A stretch of 33,634 nucleotides of DNA from contig JACRJN010000135.1 of assembly GCA_016235675.1 (NCBI GenBank), positions 1-33,634 on the forward strand. The letters run 5' to 3'. The position numbers and the translations under genes are program-made. The DNA is from Candidatus Schekmanbacteria bacterium. Lineage in GTDB: Bacteria; SZUA-182. This document shows, piece after piece, positions 14,911 to 25,500 of the stretch. A model generated the notes under the pieces. That model was given only the letters and a program-made list of their open reading frames with translations, searched no databases and had not been told where the DNA came from. Position 1 is the first letter of the stretch; every line of letters starts with the position of its first letter.

Positions 14911-16092
14911 ATGATCGGTTGTAGTAAGCTGTTGTGCGGGACGGCGACGGTGGCGGAAGTCATGCGTTTGCAACGGGACAGCGAGAAGTTGCCCGCTCAT
15001 ATGTTGCAATTTTCGGCGGATATGCGTCCGCTGGTGGTTTGGAATATGACCAACCGCTGTAATCTGCGCTGCCTGCACTGTTATATAAACGCCGAGGATA
15101 AGAGTTATCATGACGAGTTGACCAACCAAGAAGCGCGGGCGTTTATTGAGGATATTTGCGCGATGAAAGCCCCGGTGCTGTTGTTTTCCGGCGGCGAGCC
15201 GTTAATCCATAAAGATATTTTCGAGTTGGGAAGTTATGCCAAAAAATTGGGCACCCGTCCGGTCATTTCTTCCAACGGCACCTTGATCGACACCACTATC
15301 GCCCGTCAAATCAAAGAGACCGGTTTTGAATATGTGGGAATCAGCATCGACGGGGTGGAAGAAACCCACGATCATTTTCGCCAGAAGAAGGGCTGCTTCA
15401 AGGCTGCCATCAAGGGGATTAAAAACTGTTTGGATGCCGGAGTGAAAGCCGGTGTGCGCATTACCGTCAACAAGCATAATTACAAGGACTTGCCGGCGGT
15501 ATTGGATATTGTGGAAAATGAGGGCATCCCCCGTTTTTGTATGTATCATCTGGTTTATTCCGGCCGCGGTAAAGAAATGGTGCAGGATGATTTGACCCAT
15601 GAGCAGTCACGCTGGGTGATGAGCGTCTTGATTGACAAGACACTTGACTGGAATAAGCGTGATGTCAAGGCCGAAATTCTGACCACCGATAATCATGCCG
15701 ACGGCGTGTATTTGCTGCAATATGTTCGCAAACATATGCCGGAACGGGAACAGGAAGTGGTGGAGTTGTTGAAGCTGCACGGCGGCTGTTCCGCAGGCGG
15801 CAAGTTTTCCAATGTCGATCCCAGAGGCAACGTTCATCCCTGCCAGTTCTGGAGCCATGTAACCCTGGGCAATATCCGCCAGACCAAATTCAGCCAGATT
15901 TGGACGGATATGAACGCCAATCCGTTGATAGACAAGCTGCGCAACATGCAGCAACATGTCAAAGGGCGCTGCGGCATCTGCAATTACAAGCACTTGTGCG
16001 GCGGCTGCCGAATCAGAGCCGAAGTGGTGAATAAAGATACCTGGGGGCAAGACCCGGCTTGCTATTTGACCGATGCGGAGATTAGCGGTTAG
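14911..16092 (+). CDS. ahbC: Radical SAM 12,18-didecarboxysiroheme deacetylase AhbC
   Basis: This 393-residue radical SAM enzyme of the alternative heme pathway removes two acetate side chains from 12,18-didecarboxysiroheme, giving iron-coproporphyrin III. The N-terminus MIGCSKLLCGTATVAEVMR is characteristic of AhbC. The radical SAM cysteines are at 50, 54 and 57 (CNLRCLHC). A C-terminal SPASM-like cysteine set follows (GGCSAGGKFSNVDPRG, CGICNYKHLCGGC). AAGGAGG precedes the ATG by a spacing that fits this start. AhbD is encoded 1.6 kb downstream, separated by a small module and hemB. Confidence 0.92.
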   Translation: MIGCSKLLCGTATVAEVMRLQRDSEKLPAHMLQFSADMRPLVVWNMTNRCNLRCLHCYINAEDKSYHDELTNQEARAFIEDICAMKAPVLLFSGGEPLIHKDIFELGSYAKKLGTRPVISSNGTLIDTTIARQIKETGFEYVGISIDGVEETHDHFRQKKGCFKAAIKGIKNCLDAGVKAGVRITVNKHNYKDLPAVLDIVENEGIPRFCMYHLVYSGRGKEMVQDDLTHEQSRWVMSVLIDKTLDWNKRDVKAEILTTDNHADGVYLLQYVRKHMPEREQEVVELLKLHGGCSAGGKFSNVDPRGNVHPCQFWSHVTLGNIRQTKFSQIWTDMNANPLIDKLRNMQQHVKGRCGICNYKHLCGGCRIRAEVVNKDTWGQDPACYLTDAEISG

Positions 16093-16134
16093 CGTTTTGA
16101 TATTGTTCTAACATAGAGAGTCCGGATATAAAAT

Positions 16135-16431
16135 ATGATAACGGCGTCTTCGGTAAACCGTGTTTCTATTAGATTGACTCACGAGAGATGGTATCATATT
16201 GTTGAAAACCATGATGATTTGGCTGGTTATTTTTACGAAGTTTTAGAGACGATAGAAACGCCGGGGTTTATAGTGAGAGGTAGCAACGGAGCATTAAAGG
16301 CAGTCAGAAATATGGGTGATATGTGGCTGGTTGTTGTATACAAAGAAATTTCTAAAAGAGATGGATTTGTTATAACGGCTTATCTGTTGGATAAGAGGCC
16401 GAAGAGGGAAATAATATGGCGACGGCATTAA
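16135..16431 (+). CDS. Small BECR-like toxin candidate
   Basis: This 98-residue protein has the order RLTHERWYHIVENHDDLAGY, a middle VRGSNGALKAVRN, then WLVVVYKE and FVITAYLLDKRP. The strand-rich end and conserved histidines resemble barnase-EndoU-ColicinE5/D-RelE type small toxins. It overlaps the DUF2283 gene by 16 bases, an arrangement seen for such pairs. Toxicity is inferred. Confidence 0.6.
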   Translation: MITASSVNRVSIRLTHERWYHIVENHDDLAGYFYEVLETIETPGFIVRGSNGALKAVRNMGDMWLVVVYKEISKRDGFVITAYLLDKRPKREIIWRRH

Positions 16432-16658
16432 AAAGCAAGGATTTGGTTAATAATTGCCTGAGTTTGGTATCGGGTTTTATAAAACTGCCGCTTGAACATA
16501 TGTGGGTGGATTATGACCGGGAGGCCGATGTTTTATATTTGAGTTTTAGGAAGCCGCAAAGAGCTACTAAAACTATAGAGACTGATGATGATATTTTAAT
16601 CAGAAAAGATAACAATAAAATTGTTGGGATTACTGTTTTAAATGCAAGCTGTAGATAA
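16416..16658 (+). CDS. DUF2283 family protein, likely partner of the upstream gene
   Basis: The last 55 residues (VDYDREADVLYLSF, then DDDILIRKDNNKIVGITVL) are a clear DUF2283 domain. The N-terminal 25 residues are a helical extension. The translated start overlaps the upstream gene. DUF2283 proteins often follow small toxin-like genes, so an antitoxin role is likely but unproven. Confidence 0.78.
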   Translation: MATALKSKDLVNNCLSLVSGFIKLPLEHMWVDYDREADVLYLSFRKPQRATKTIETDDDILIRKDNNKIVGITVLNASCR

Positions 16659-16725
16659 TAGTGCAATCTGATTTTATTACCTATTAGGGCAATCTCAAAG
16701 CTTGCTTATGTAAAAGGACTAAAAA

Positions 16726-17703
16726 ATGTTTTTTCCCACTTATCGCCCGCGCCGACTGCGGGAGACCCCGAATTTACGGCGTTTGGTGCGGGAAACCAGA
16801 TTGTCGGTGGAAAATTTGGTTTATCCGGTTTTTGTCACCCATGGAACCAATGTAAAGCGGGAAATTCCCTCCATGCCGGGTAATTATCATTATTCCGTCG
16901 ATACTTTGGTGAACGAGGCGCGGGAGGTAGCGGCCCTAGGGGTACCGGCGCTTTTGCTGTTCGGGTTGCCCGACAAAAAGGATGAAGCCGGATCGGAAGG
17001 CTATGCCAAAAGCGGGATTGTGCAGCGCTCCTTGCGTGCCCTGAAAAAGGCTAAACCGGACTTGCTTTTGATAACCGATGTCTGCCTTTGCGAATACACC
17101 AGTCACGGGCATTGCGGGGTATTGACCAAGGACGGGAAAATCGATAACGACGCCACTTTGCCGGTATTGGCGCAAATAGCCTTGTCTCATGCCGAAGCCG
17201 GGGCGGATATGGTGGCGCCCTCTGATATGATGGACGGGCGGGTGGACGCCATCCGTCAGTCTTTAGATATGAACGGCCATAAAAACATCCCCATCATGTC
17301 CTATGCGGCTAAATATGCCTCCGGGTTTTACGGCCCTTTCAGAGAGGCGGCGCTTTCCACCCCGCAATCCGGGGATCGCTGCTCCCATCAAATGGATCCG
17401 GCCAATAGCCTGGAAGCGTTAAGGGAAGTAGCGCTGGATGTGGACGAGGGGGCGGATATTATCATGGTCAAACCGGCGCTGGCCTATCTGGACATAATCG
17501 CCAAAGTGAAGGAAGAATTTAATCTGCCGGTGGCGGCCTATAACGTCAGCGGCGAATACTCCATGGTCAAGGCTGCGGCTGCCAACGGCTGGATCGACGG
17601 GGAACGGGTGATGATGGAAATCCTGACCGGCATCAAGCGCGCCGGAGCCGATATTATCATTACCTATCATGCCAAAGCAGCGGCCAAGGTTTTAGGGAGG
17701 TAA
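16726..17703 (+). CDS. hemB: Delta-aminolevulinic acid dehydratase HemB (zinc type)
   Basis: This 325-residue enzyme condenses two 5-aminolevulinate molecules to porphobilinogen. The active-site lysines are at 196 (AAKYASGF) and 249 (MVKPALAY). Cysteines 120, 122 and 130 ([11 protein letters not shown]) form the catalytic zinc site, so it is the zinc-dependent type. SDMMDGRV and [12 protein letters not shown] are family signatures. AAAAGGA precedes the ATG. ahbD begins three bases after the stop. Confidence 0.97.
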   Translation: MFFPTYRPRRLRETPNLRRLVRETRLSVENLVYPVFVTHGTNVKREIPSMPGNYHYSVDTLVNEAREVAALGVPALLLFGLPDKKDEAGSEGYAKSGIVQRSLRALKKAKPDLLLITDVCLCEYTSHGHCGVLTKDGKIDNDATLPVLAQIALSHAEAGADMVAPSDMMDGRVDAIRQSLDMNGHKNIPIMSYAAKYASGFYGPFREAALSTPQSGDRCSHQMDPANSLEALREVALDVDEGADIIMVKPALAYLDIIAKVKEEFNLPVAAYNVSGEYSMVKAAAANGWIDGERVMMEILTGIKRAGADIIITYHAKAAAKVLGR

Positions 17704-17706
17704 ATA

Positions 17707-18828
17707 GTGCATTCACATCACGGTCATCCGATAAATAAAGACGAAGCGTTGCCGCGTTTGATCGCCTGGGAATTAACACGTTCCTGCAACCTGGGTTGCT
17801 TGCATTGCCGCGGTTCTGCAACATTGGATCGTGCCGGTGACGAATTAAGCTTGGCAGAGGCTTACAAATTAATCGATCAGATTACGGAACTGGCTAAACC
17901 GATATTAATCATGAGCGGCGGCGAACCGTTGGTGCGTCCGGATGTGTTGGAGATCGCCCAATATGGAACTAATAAAGGCTTGCGGGTGGTTTTAGCCACC
18001 AACGGCACCTTGTTGACACAACCTTTGGCGGAACGTCTCAAGGAATGCGGGATTCAACGGGTGAGTATCAGCATCGACGGGGCAAACGCCCAATCTCATG
18101 ACGCATTTCGCGGTATGCCCGGTTCTTTTGACCTGGCATTATGCGGCATCGAAATATTAAAGAAGGCCGGGCTGAGTTTCCAGGTAAATACAACCATCAC
18201 CCGGCGCAATTTAAAGGAAATTCCGGCCATTGCCGACTTAGGGATTAATCTGGGAGCGGCGGCGATTCATATTTTCCTGCTGGTGCCGACCGGACGCGGC
18301 AAGGAAATAGAGGGGGATGAAATCAGCCCTCAGGAATATGAAGATGTTTTAAATTGGTTTTACGACAAGCAGAAGGAATTCAAAGAGATAACTCTCAAAG
18401 CCACCTGTGCCCCCCATTATTTCCGGATCATGCGTCAGCGCGCTAAAGCGGAGGGGATTAAGATCACTCCCCAAACCCACGGAATGGAAGCTATGACTAA
18501 GGGTTGTCTGGGCGGGTCAGCCTTTTGTTTTATATCCTACAAAGGCGATGTCGCCCCCTGCGGATATTTACCGGCCTGGGCGGGCAATGTTCGCAAGCAG
18601 CATTTTGCGGACATTTGGAAAAATTCTAAAGTATTCCAGGATTTGCGCAACCCCGATATTTTAGGCGGCAAATGCGGACATTGCGAATACCGGCGTGTTT
18701 GTTCCGGATGCAGGGCCAGAGCCTATGCCCGTTATGGGGATTATCTGGCTGAAGAGCCGTATTGCATCTATCAGCCGGGGAGCAAAGGTGGAAAAAGTGG
18801 CGGGAGAAATAATTTGTCCGCAATGTAA
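17707..18828 (+). CDS. ahbD: Radical SAM heme b synthase AhbD
   Basis: This 373-residue radical SAM enzyme oxidatively decarboxylates two propionates of iron-coproporphyrin III to vinyls, producing heme b without oxygen. The radical SAM cysteines are at 27, 31 and 34 (CNLGCLHC). The short histidine-rich N-terminus and [12 protein letters not shown] match AhbD. Cysteine sets near the C-terminus ([22 protein letters not shown]) are SPASM-like auxiliary cluster ligands. The start is GTG, with GGGAGG overlapping the hemB stop. This close coupling to hemB supports the pathway call. Confidence 0.92.
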   Translation: MHSHHGHPINKDEALPRLIAWELTRSCNLGCLHCRGSATLDRAGDELSLAEAYKLIDQITELAKPILIMSGGEPLVRPDVLEIAQYGTNKGLRVVLATNGTLLTQPLAERLKECGIQRVSISIDGANAQSHDAFRGMPGSFDLALCGIEILKKAGLSFQVNTTITRRNLKEIPAIADLGINLGAAAIHIFLLVPTGRGKEIEGDEISPQEYEDVLNWFYDKQKEFKEITLKATCAPHYFRIMRQRAKAEGIKITPQTHGMEAMTKGCLGGSAFCFISYKGDVAPCGYLPAWAGNVRKQHFADIWKNSKVFQDLRNPDILGGKCGHCEYRRVCSGCRARAYARYGDYLAEEPYCIYQPGSKGGKSGGRNNLSAM

Positions 18829-19249
18829 AGCCGTTGTAAAGGAATATTATAATCCGACTCCTACCGTCGATTTAATAATCGAATGTGAAGATGAGCACGG
18901 CAGCAGGGGGATTGTCTTAATAAAGCGGAAAAATTTCCCTTATGGGTGGGCGTTACCCGGCGGTTTTGTAGATTATGGAGAAACTTTGGAAGCGGCGGCA
19001 ATTCGGGAAGCTAAAGAAGAAACCGGCCTGGATGTTGAATTGACACGCCAATTTCATGCTTATTCCGACCCTAAACGCGATCCTCGGCAACATAATATAT
19101 CAGTAGTATTTATTGCCCAGGCAAAGGGGTGCCCTGTAGGGGGGGACGATGCCGCGGCGGCGGAAATATTTAGTTACGATTATTTGCCTGAAGAGATGGC
19201 TTTCGATCATAGACATATTATTCATGATTATTGTTTTAAACGTTATTAA
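18788..19249 (+). CDS. NUDIX hydrolase with N-terminal zinc-ribbon-like segment
   Basis: This 153-residue protein has the NUDIX box at about residues 59-81 (GGFVDYGE then REAKEETG), with the full G-x5-E-x7-RE-x2-EE-x-G spacing. A CPQC pair at 10-13 hints at a degenerate zinc ribbon. Substrate is unknown, and it could act on a nucleotide diphosphate. I chose the GTG at 18788, preceded by GGGAG. Longer ATG starts lie deeper in ahbD. It overlaps ahbD by 41 bases, so it is probably the last gene of the heme series. Confidence 0.85.
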   Translation: MEKVAGEIICPQCKAVVKEYYNPTPTVDLIIECEDEHGSRGIVLIKRKNFPYGWALPGGFVDYGETLEAAAIREAKEETGLDVELTRQFHAYSDPKRDPRQHNISVVFIAQAKGCPVGGDDAAAAEIFSYDYLPEEMAFDHRHIIHDYCFKRY

Positions 19250-19329
19250 ATAAACAATTATTCAAAGTGACACTATTATAATAGAGGTTTTAAATCGATT
19301 AATAGCGAAAATTATGGGTAATTTTTTGC

Positions 19330-19359
19330 TTGACTTTTACCGTAAATACACGATATATT
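19330..19359 (+). promoter_or_regulatory. Sigma-70 type promoter for the multiheme operon
   Basis: TTGACT (19330-19335) and TATATT (19354-19359) are separated by 18 bases in an AT-rich region. This is the best promoter match I noticed in the window and implies a leader of about 120 bases before the first cytochrome gene. Confidence 0.6.
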
Positions 19360-19375
19360 AAAAATTCGGAGACAG

Positions 19376-19391
19376 TGCCTTTCGCAAGGCA
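19376..19391 (+). promoter_or_regulatory. Leader hairpin upstream of the multiheme operon
   Basis: TGCCTT and AAGGCA form a 6-bp stem around a TCGC loop, about 10 bases after the predicted transcription start. It may be a regulatory or stabilising leader structure. I see no conserved riboswitch core around it. Confidence 0.35.
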
Positions 19392-19485
19392 GGCCATATA
19401 GAGTATAAAACAATAAAACGTTGTTCTAATAAAAACATTGTATAAGTTTTAATGCTTATCTTAACCCAAAAGGAGGTTTAAAGTT

Positions 19486-20556
19486 ATGTCCAATGGGGCC
19501 TCAAGAGAAGGTAGAAAGTGGTTGATTCTGGGTATCCTCTTCTTTGGTCTTATGGCAATGTATTCGGTTCTTCCTCGTGCGGCTGCTGCGGCAGACGAAG
19601 AAAACTGTTTAATGTGTCATAAGCACCGTGGAATGGGAAGAATTGATGCGCAGGGTAACAGAAAGATTTACCATGTTAACGAAGAAACCTTTGCCAAATC
19701 GGTGCATGGTCGTGTGCCCTGTCGCGGTTGCCATGTCGGCATTGCAGAAATTCCCCACAAAGTAATCACTCAGAAAGTTGATTGCGGCGTGCAATGCCAT
19801 AAGAAAGAACCTTCCACGGGACGTGACTTCTCTCACCGCGGCGTTTATAAAAACTACAAAAGAGGTGTTCACGGTACCGATCTAAGAAACCCGGAGCCGG
19901 GCAAGCCGGTATGTAAATACTGCCATCAAAATCCCCTCTATACCAGGACTTCCATAGGCCGGGAAAAACCCATCGAAAGAGTTCTGGCCAGATGTCAAGC
20001 CTGCCATACCGAAAAAGAATGGGCACATACCTTTTATATGCACGTTGAACACCGTTTAATGAAGAGAACTATGCGCGGTCGTTTACAAGTGGTGGAATTG
20101 TGCGCCAGTTGCCATGCCGATAAAGATTTAATGAAGAGCAAGGGACTTTCCAAGAAAGCCATCAACGCAGTTGATACTTATAAGATGACCTATCATTGGA
20201 AGGCTTTGGAACTGGGCAGAACGGATACGGCTGATTGCCTTGATTGCCATACCTACTATGAGCCGTATAACCCCGATAATATCCATCTGATTTTAAGAAC
20301 CAGCGACCCTGAAGCGTCCATCCATCCGAATAATAAAGGGAAGATTTGCGGTCAGGATTTTTGTCATGACGGAAAGAATGCCGCAGGACCCAAAGCGGGG
20401 CCGAACCTGGCTAATTTAAATATGCATATGGATTGGGAAGACCCCGAACATATAGTAGAGTTTATTACAGCCCAAATGTTCTTTGTGTTGACATTCGGCA
20501 CCTTAGCCTTCTTGTTCATTTGGATGTTCCTGGAATTGTTGCGCCGACTTTTTTAA
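19486..20556 (+). CDS. Membrane-anchored octaheme c-type cytochrome
   Basis: This 356-residue exported cytochrome has six CXXCH sites (first at C41) plus one CX3CH (CGVQCH) and one CX4CH (CGQDFCH), giving up to eight hemes. A signal peptide ends in an alanine run near residue 36. A C-terminal hydrophobic helix (about 326-352) anchors it, with a positive tail, so the heme domain faces the periplasm. AAGGAGG sits well before the ATG. It is the first gene of the 12-gene unit and may pass electrons between the membrane and the periplasmic cytochromes. I recognise no named family. Confidence 0.9.
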   Translation: MSNGASREGRKWLILGILFFGLMAMYSVLPRAAAAADEENCLMCHKHRGMGRIDAQGNRKIYHVNEETFAKSVHGRVPCRGCHVGIAEIPHKVITQKVDCGVQCHKKEPSTGRDFSHRGVYKNYKRGVHGTDLRNPEPGKPVCKYCHQNPLYTRTSIGREKPIERVLARCQACHTEKEWAHTFYMHVEHRLMKRTMRGRLQVVELCASCHADKDLMKSKGLSKKAINAVDTYKMTYHWKALELGRTDTADCLDCHTYYEPYNPDNIHLILRTSDPEASIHPNNKGKICGQDFCHDGKNAAGPKAGPNLANLNMHMDWEDPEHIVEFITAQMFFVLTFGTLAFLFIWMFLELLRRLF

Positions 20557-20623
20557 ATTGAACAAGTAAAGTTAAATAGATATTATTTTACTAGAACAGT
20601 AAATTATGGAGGTGGGATAAATC

Positions 20624-21505
20624 ATGAAGAGAAAAAAGGTGCTGCTGGGAGCAGGGGCGATTATGTTTTTCGTCATGTTGCTCTTGGGTGTCCTTAAAGT
20701 AGTCGGTATAACAGATACGCCGGAAATTAATGCGTCTGAAAAAGCGGAACCCGCTGGCGGTGAAAAGACTGAATTAAAACTGGATACGATTCATAAAGAT
20801 ACGGATTGGTATATTAAGCATGCTCACTTTCATGAATGGATTGAAGAGGAAATGCCTAAAGACAATAACCCGGCCATGTGCCTGGTCTGCCATGGCAATA
20901 ATCCTCATGCCAATGCCAAAATGACCAGATCGATATTGAATATGCACACTGTTTTCTGTGCTTGTGAAACGTGCCATTTCAGATTCGATCCCAAAGAAAA
21001 AGGAAAATACGGTTTCAGATGGTATGATGGTTCTGAGGCAATTCAGGCTTCACAACGTCATTATGGTACTAATTACGATGCGGCAACCGGTCGGGTTTTA
21101 ATGGAAAATACGCTGGTTAACTTCAAAATAACCCCCTTCCTGATGTGGGAAGGTAAATATTATATGGTCAATTTGCGGCAGGATGCACCTGAAGCTAAAG
21201 AATATTTATCCAAAAAGGGTACATATTCTCCTGAAGAACAAGCCGCCATCAAAACCAAGATTCATGCCAGTATTGAGACCAAAGGTCGTGAATGCAGCGA
21301 ATGTCATTCCGTAAACACAGTAATTCCCTTTAAGAAACTAGGTTTTGATGATGAACGGGTAAAGGATTTAACCGGTTTGAATATCGTGGGGATGGTTGAT
21401 AAATATCAGAAATTCTATATTCCGGATATTTTCAAACAAAAGAGGATGTATGACGAATCTGCTCTTGAAGAAACTGTAGGATCAGCAGAAAGATCAGAAA
21501 AGTGA
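20624..21505 (+). CDS. Membrane-anchored triheme c-type cytochrome
   Basis: This 293-residue protein has an N-terminal membrane helix (about residues 5-29) with no clear cleavage site, and three CXXCH sites (CLVCH, CETCH, CSECH). The first two lie about 30 residues apart, and the third follows a roughly 110-residue heme-free stretch. Many extra histidines (DWYIKHAHFHEW) could be axial ligands. It has a strong GGAGGTGGG ribosome site. The stop overlaps the start of the NHL gene, so the two are coupled. No named family is recognised. Confidence 0.85.
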   Translation: MKRKKVLLGAGAIMFFVMLLLGVLKVVGITDTPEINASEKAEPAGGEKTELKLDTIHKDTDWYIKHAHFHEWIEEEMPKDNNPAMCLVCHGNNPHANAKMTRSILNMHTVFCACETCHFRFDPKEKGKYGFRWYDGSEAIQASQRHYGTNYDAATGRVLMENTLVNFKITPFLMWEGKYYMVNLRQDAPEAKEYLSKKGTYSPEEQAAIKTKIHASIETKGRECSECHSVNTVIPFKKLGFDDERVKDLTGLNIVGMVDKYQKFYIPDIFKQKRMYDESALEETVGSAERSEK

Positions 21506-22470
21506 TGTTAGATTGTGTAACAAATAAAATAAAGTTAGCCCCCTGGATTACCTTGGGGCTAACTTTAGCCCTCTGTGCGAACGCCTCTGCTTTCCCTGTC
21601 AGGTTGGTTACTGATTCATTCGAACTTGAAGGCGGGCCTGGATTGAAGTTTCATGAGCCTACAGATGTAGTTGTGGGGAAAAATAGTCGCATATATGTGT
21701 TGGATGGTGTAAATCACCGGGTTCAGGTTTTTGAAAGCAATGGTAACTTTCTATTCAAATTCGGTGAATTCGGCAGCGATGAAGGTTCCCTTAATATGCC
21801 TATGGGATTGGGTGCCGACAGAGCCGGAAATATTTATGTAGCAGATACCAGAAATCATCGGGTACAAGTTTTCGATAGTAACGGTAAATATCTGAAAAAG
21901 ATCGAACTCCCTCGTAAAAAGGGGGATGAAGCCCTACCTGATCCGACCGATGTTTTGGTTGTAAGCCCTCCGGATGAAGATGAAAAAATATGGATAACGG
22001 ATAATGATAATCATCGAATTCATATTTTTGATAAAGATACCTTAAAATTGGAAACAACAGTCGGCAGACATGGATTCGATGAGGAAGGCAAATTTCGCTA
22101 TCCGCATAATATGACGGTTGACAGCAGTTATAATGTCTACGTGGTAGATGTGTTGAATACGCGGGTGCAGGTATTTACCAGAGCTGGGAAATTTTTAAGA
22201 GAGATCGGCGAATGGGGGATAAAAGAAGGCACTTTTTTCCGTCCCAAAGGGGTTGCGGTAGACGCTCATGACCGGGTGTATGTCAGCGACGGTTATATGG
22301 GAGTTGTGCAGGTTTTTACGAAAGACGGCGAATACGTCGGTGTAATTGCCAAAGACAAGAATAAAGAATTAAAATTTAATGTTCCTATCAGTATTTATAT
22401 AGACGGCACAAATAGATTGTATGTAGTACAAGAATTAGGTCATAAATTAAGTGTATTTAAACTGCCATAA
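21505..22470 (+). CDS. Exported six-bladed NHL-repeat propeller
   Basis: This 321-residue protein has a signal peptide ending ANASA at about 30. Six NHL-type blades follow (for example PTDVVVGKNSRIYVLDGVNH, then NIYVADTRNHRVQVF). The middle blade has an acidic insert (SPPDEDEK). The ATG at 21505 shares one base with the preceding stop, and a GTG at 21502 is equally possible. NHL propellers are protein-binding scaffolds and recur in multiheme gene clusters, where they probably position cytochromes. No catalytic residues are visible. Confidence 0.9.
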   Translation: MLDCVTNKIKLAPWITLGLTLALCANASAFPVRLVTDSFELEGGPGLKFHEPTDVVVGKNSRIYVLDGVNHRVQVFESNGNFLFKFGEFGSDEGSLNMPMGLGADRAGNIYVADTRNHRVQVFDSNGKYLKKIELPRKKGDEALPDPTDVLVVSPPDEDEKIWITDNDNHRIHIFDKDTLKLETTVGRHGFDEEGKFRYPHNMTVDSSYNVYVVDVLNTRVQVFTRAGKFLREIGEWGIKEGTFFRPKGVAVDAHDRVYVSDGYMGVVQVFTKDGEYVGVIAKDKNKELKFNVPISIYIDGTNRLYVVQELGHKLSVFKLP

Positions 22471-22513
22471 TTTTGGTGAAGATGTGGTTTTCTTACAATC
22501 AAAATTGCTAGGT

Positions 22514-25500
22514 ATGATGCAGAGAAATAAGTTTATAAAATTTATTATATTATTTTTGGTAAGCCAATTATTTCAAATATCTGGTATTGAGGCGTCGGTA
22601 ATTTCCTCTAAACGCGAATGTGCTAACTGTCATATTTGCTGGATGGATGATTTTGTTATGCCGGGAAATAAAATCTTCGTAGACCGGGTTATCCGTGAGG
22701 TATCTGTTATGATTGCCGGAAGATTGGGTGTTGTCAGTACTGAAGAGATATGTTATACATGCCATGACGGATCAGTGAGAGATTCACGGGATCAAACGTG
22801 GATGCCCGGCGGCCACCCCGTTTATGTTATCCCTTCCGAAAATGTACAAGTCCCGAAAACCTTCCCATTGAATAAAGACGGTAAAATATATTGCGGAACA
22901 TGCCACAGCGCGCACGGCGTCGATTGGGGTAAGAAACAAGAAGAGCAGATGCTGGAGCGTACTGTATTCTTACGGTTTGAAAATCCCAATTCTTTCATAT
23001 GTAAGCAGTGTCATGTTAATAAAGTTAGAAGCAAGGCGCACAATAATCATCCTGTCGATGTAACCACTATAAAAATACCTCAGGAAGTATATGATCTCGG
23101 CGGAAAAACCGGCTTTATGAAAGATCAGGTTATATGTCAATCCTGTCATAGGGTTCATGGGGCAAAGGGCGGTTATAAATTATTAATAAAATCTATAAAG
23201 AATTCAGAGTTATGCGGAATCTGCCATAAAGATAAATACGTCGATGATCGGGCTGAAGCGGAAAAAAGAGGTACACATCCGGTAAATATAGTACCGAAAT
23301 ATGCACAAATCTCCCAGGAAGCGAAAAATCGCGGCTCCAGGGAAGGCAGTGACGGGAAAATAATTTGTTTGTCCTGTCATAAAATTCATAACGCGCCGGA
23401 AGGGACAAAAATATTGCTTGCCAGCAACAGCGGGTCCAATCTCTGTCGCTTATGTCATCAGGATAAATACGATCAAATATCCAGCACCAAACATGATTTA
23501 CGGGAAACGGCACCTAACGAGAAAAATATCTGGGGGCAGTCACCGGAAAGCGGAGGGCTTTGCAGCGCCTGTCATTTGCCTCACGGCGGACAAGGGGCCA
23601 AGATGTGGGCCAGAAAACCGGCCAATAACAACGAACCGATTGCCAGATTATGTTTAAGCTGTCATTCTGAAGGTGAAGTGGCCAAGAAAAAACAGTTGGG
23701 AAAGATTTCCCATCCGGTTGGAGTTTCCATAACCAAGGTTGACGGAGAAACATCACTGCCGCTATGGAGCGAGGAAGGGGTAAAAATACTTGATGGGAAA
23801 AAGGGTAATGTAAATTGCGCCAGTTGCCATAATGTTCACCGGTGGGATGCTAACTCCATGGAGAAAAAAGATATTGCTAAAGTCGAAGGTGATGCTGCCA
23901 ATAGTTTTCTGCGCATAAAAAATGATGTTGGTTCGCCGCTTTGTAATGACTGCCATGAAGATAAAAGTTATATTGAAAATAGTGACCATGATATGTCCAT
24001 GATGGCTTATAAACATCCGCGTTCTCATTGTATTCAAATGTTGGGTGAGGATCAAAGTGAAATGTTAAAACTTCCCAAAGAGACTGTACATAAGCTTTTG
24101 GGAAAAAGCGAAGGTAAAACGGGAATTTGTGGTACATGTCATACGCCGCATAATGCCTTATATTACAGATTGTGGAGCAGAGAGATTGGGCCGGGGGCGA
24201 ATGCAGGTGAAAAGTTATGCTTTACCTGTCATGCAGCAGGTCGGGTTGCTGAAGTAAAACAACTGGGGCAATATACACATCCGACCGGCGCAAGCATACT
24301 AAATTTGGGGATAACGCCAACAACCAATTTACCACTCTTTGATGATGAGCTAAACAGGGTAAAAAATGGTAAAGTAATGTGTTTTTCTTGCCATAATCCT
24401 CACAGATGGGATCCGAATAAAAAAGAAAAAGGCCCGGGTGTAAAAACGGAAGGCGACGCCAGTAACAGCTTTTTACGGATCGCGGCAAACGATAATAATT
24501 TTGCTATCTGCGCCAGTTGTCACGGCGATAAATGGCCGATAAAAAATACCAAGCATGATCTGGCGCTCTCACGTCCGAAAGAAAAAAATCTACGCGGTCA
24601 AACTACTTCAGAAGTCGGTGTCTGCGGAGCCTGTCATATTGTACATAACGCGGCCTATAAATATCGTTTGTGGAACAGGCCGCTAGGTCCCGGAGACGAT
24701 CCGGTTGCTAAACTTTGTCAGAGTTGCCATAGTGACGGTCGTTGTGCGGAGGTAAAACAGATTGGCAAAAATACCCATCCGTTAGGAAAAGATATTCGCG
24801 GCGCCCTTCAAGGGAAGGCGGAAGCTCCGAATTTCCCCACATATGATGATGATCTGGCCAAAGTCTCCCCTGGAAAAGTTTATTGTTCATCCTGTCATAA
24901 TCTCCATCAGTGGGACGCGGAGAAAGCGGAACAAGGTGATGGGAAGCTGGCAGAAGGCGATATGACAAATAGCTTCCTGCGTGCCAAAAATACTGACGGG
25001 TATGCGTTTTGTATTAAATGTCATCCAAAGAAAGATACGGTTGTGGGGACAGATCATGATATGCGGGTTTCGGCGCCGAACGAAAAGAATTATTTTGGTG
25101 TAAGCATCTCTAAGGGCGGGGTATGCAGTGCTTGCCATGTTGTGCATAATACGCTCAACGATGTCAAGTTATGGGCACGGGAATTGGGGCCCGGTACCGA
25201 CGGTATTTCGAAACTGTGCAGGAGCTGCCACAACGAAAACGGCCCTGCGAAAACAAAACTGATTTCATTCGGTAAGGATTCGCACCCGATAAATGCCGAT
25301 ATTCGTAAAGCAGAGGGCAGTACCTCCTTCCCGCTCTTTAATTTTGCCGGTTACCGGGATAAAAACGGCAAAGTATATTGTGCATCCTGCCATGATCCGC
25401 ATTTATGGGATGCAGCGCAGGATAAAGGCGGTCCCGGTGTACCTGTGGAAGGGGATCAGTCAAACAGTTTCTTAAGAAAAAGAAATCTTCCCAGTCCCGA

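Noticed and set aside
19366-19485. Possible cyclic-dinucleotide (GEMM) riboswitch before the cytochrome operon
   Set aside because: I looked for the conserved GEMM core and tetraloop-receptor arrangement and did not find it. Only a short hairpin is visible.
22451-22513. Upstream start of the 28-heme cytochrome
   Set aside because: It lies inside the NHL gene and would put about 21 residues before the signal peptide. The ATG at 22514 gives a normal signal peptide.
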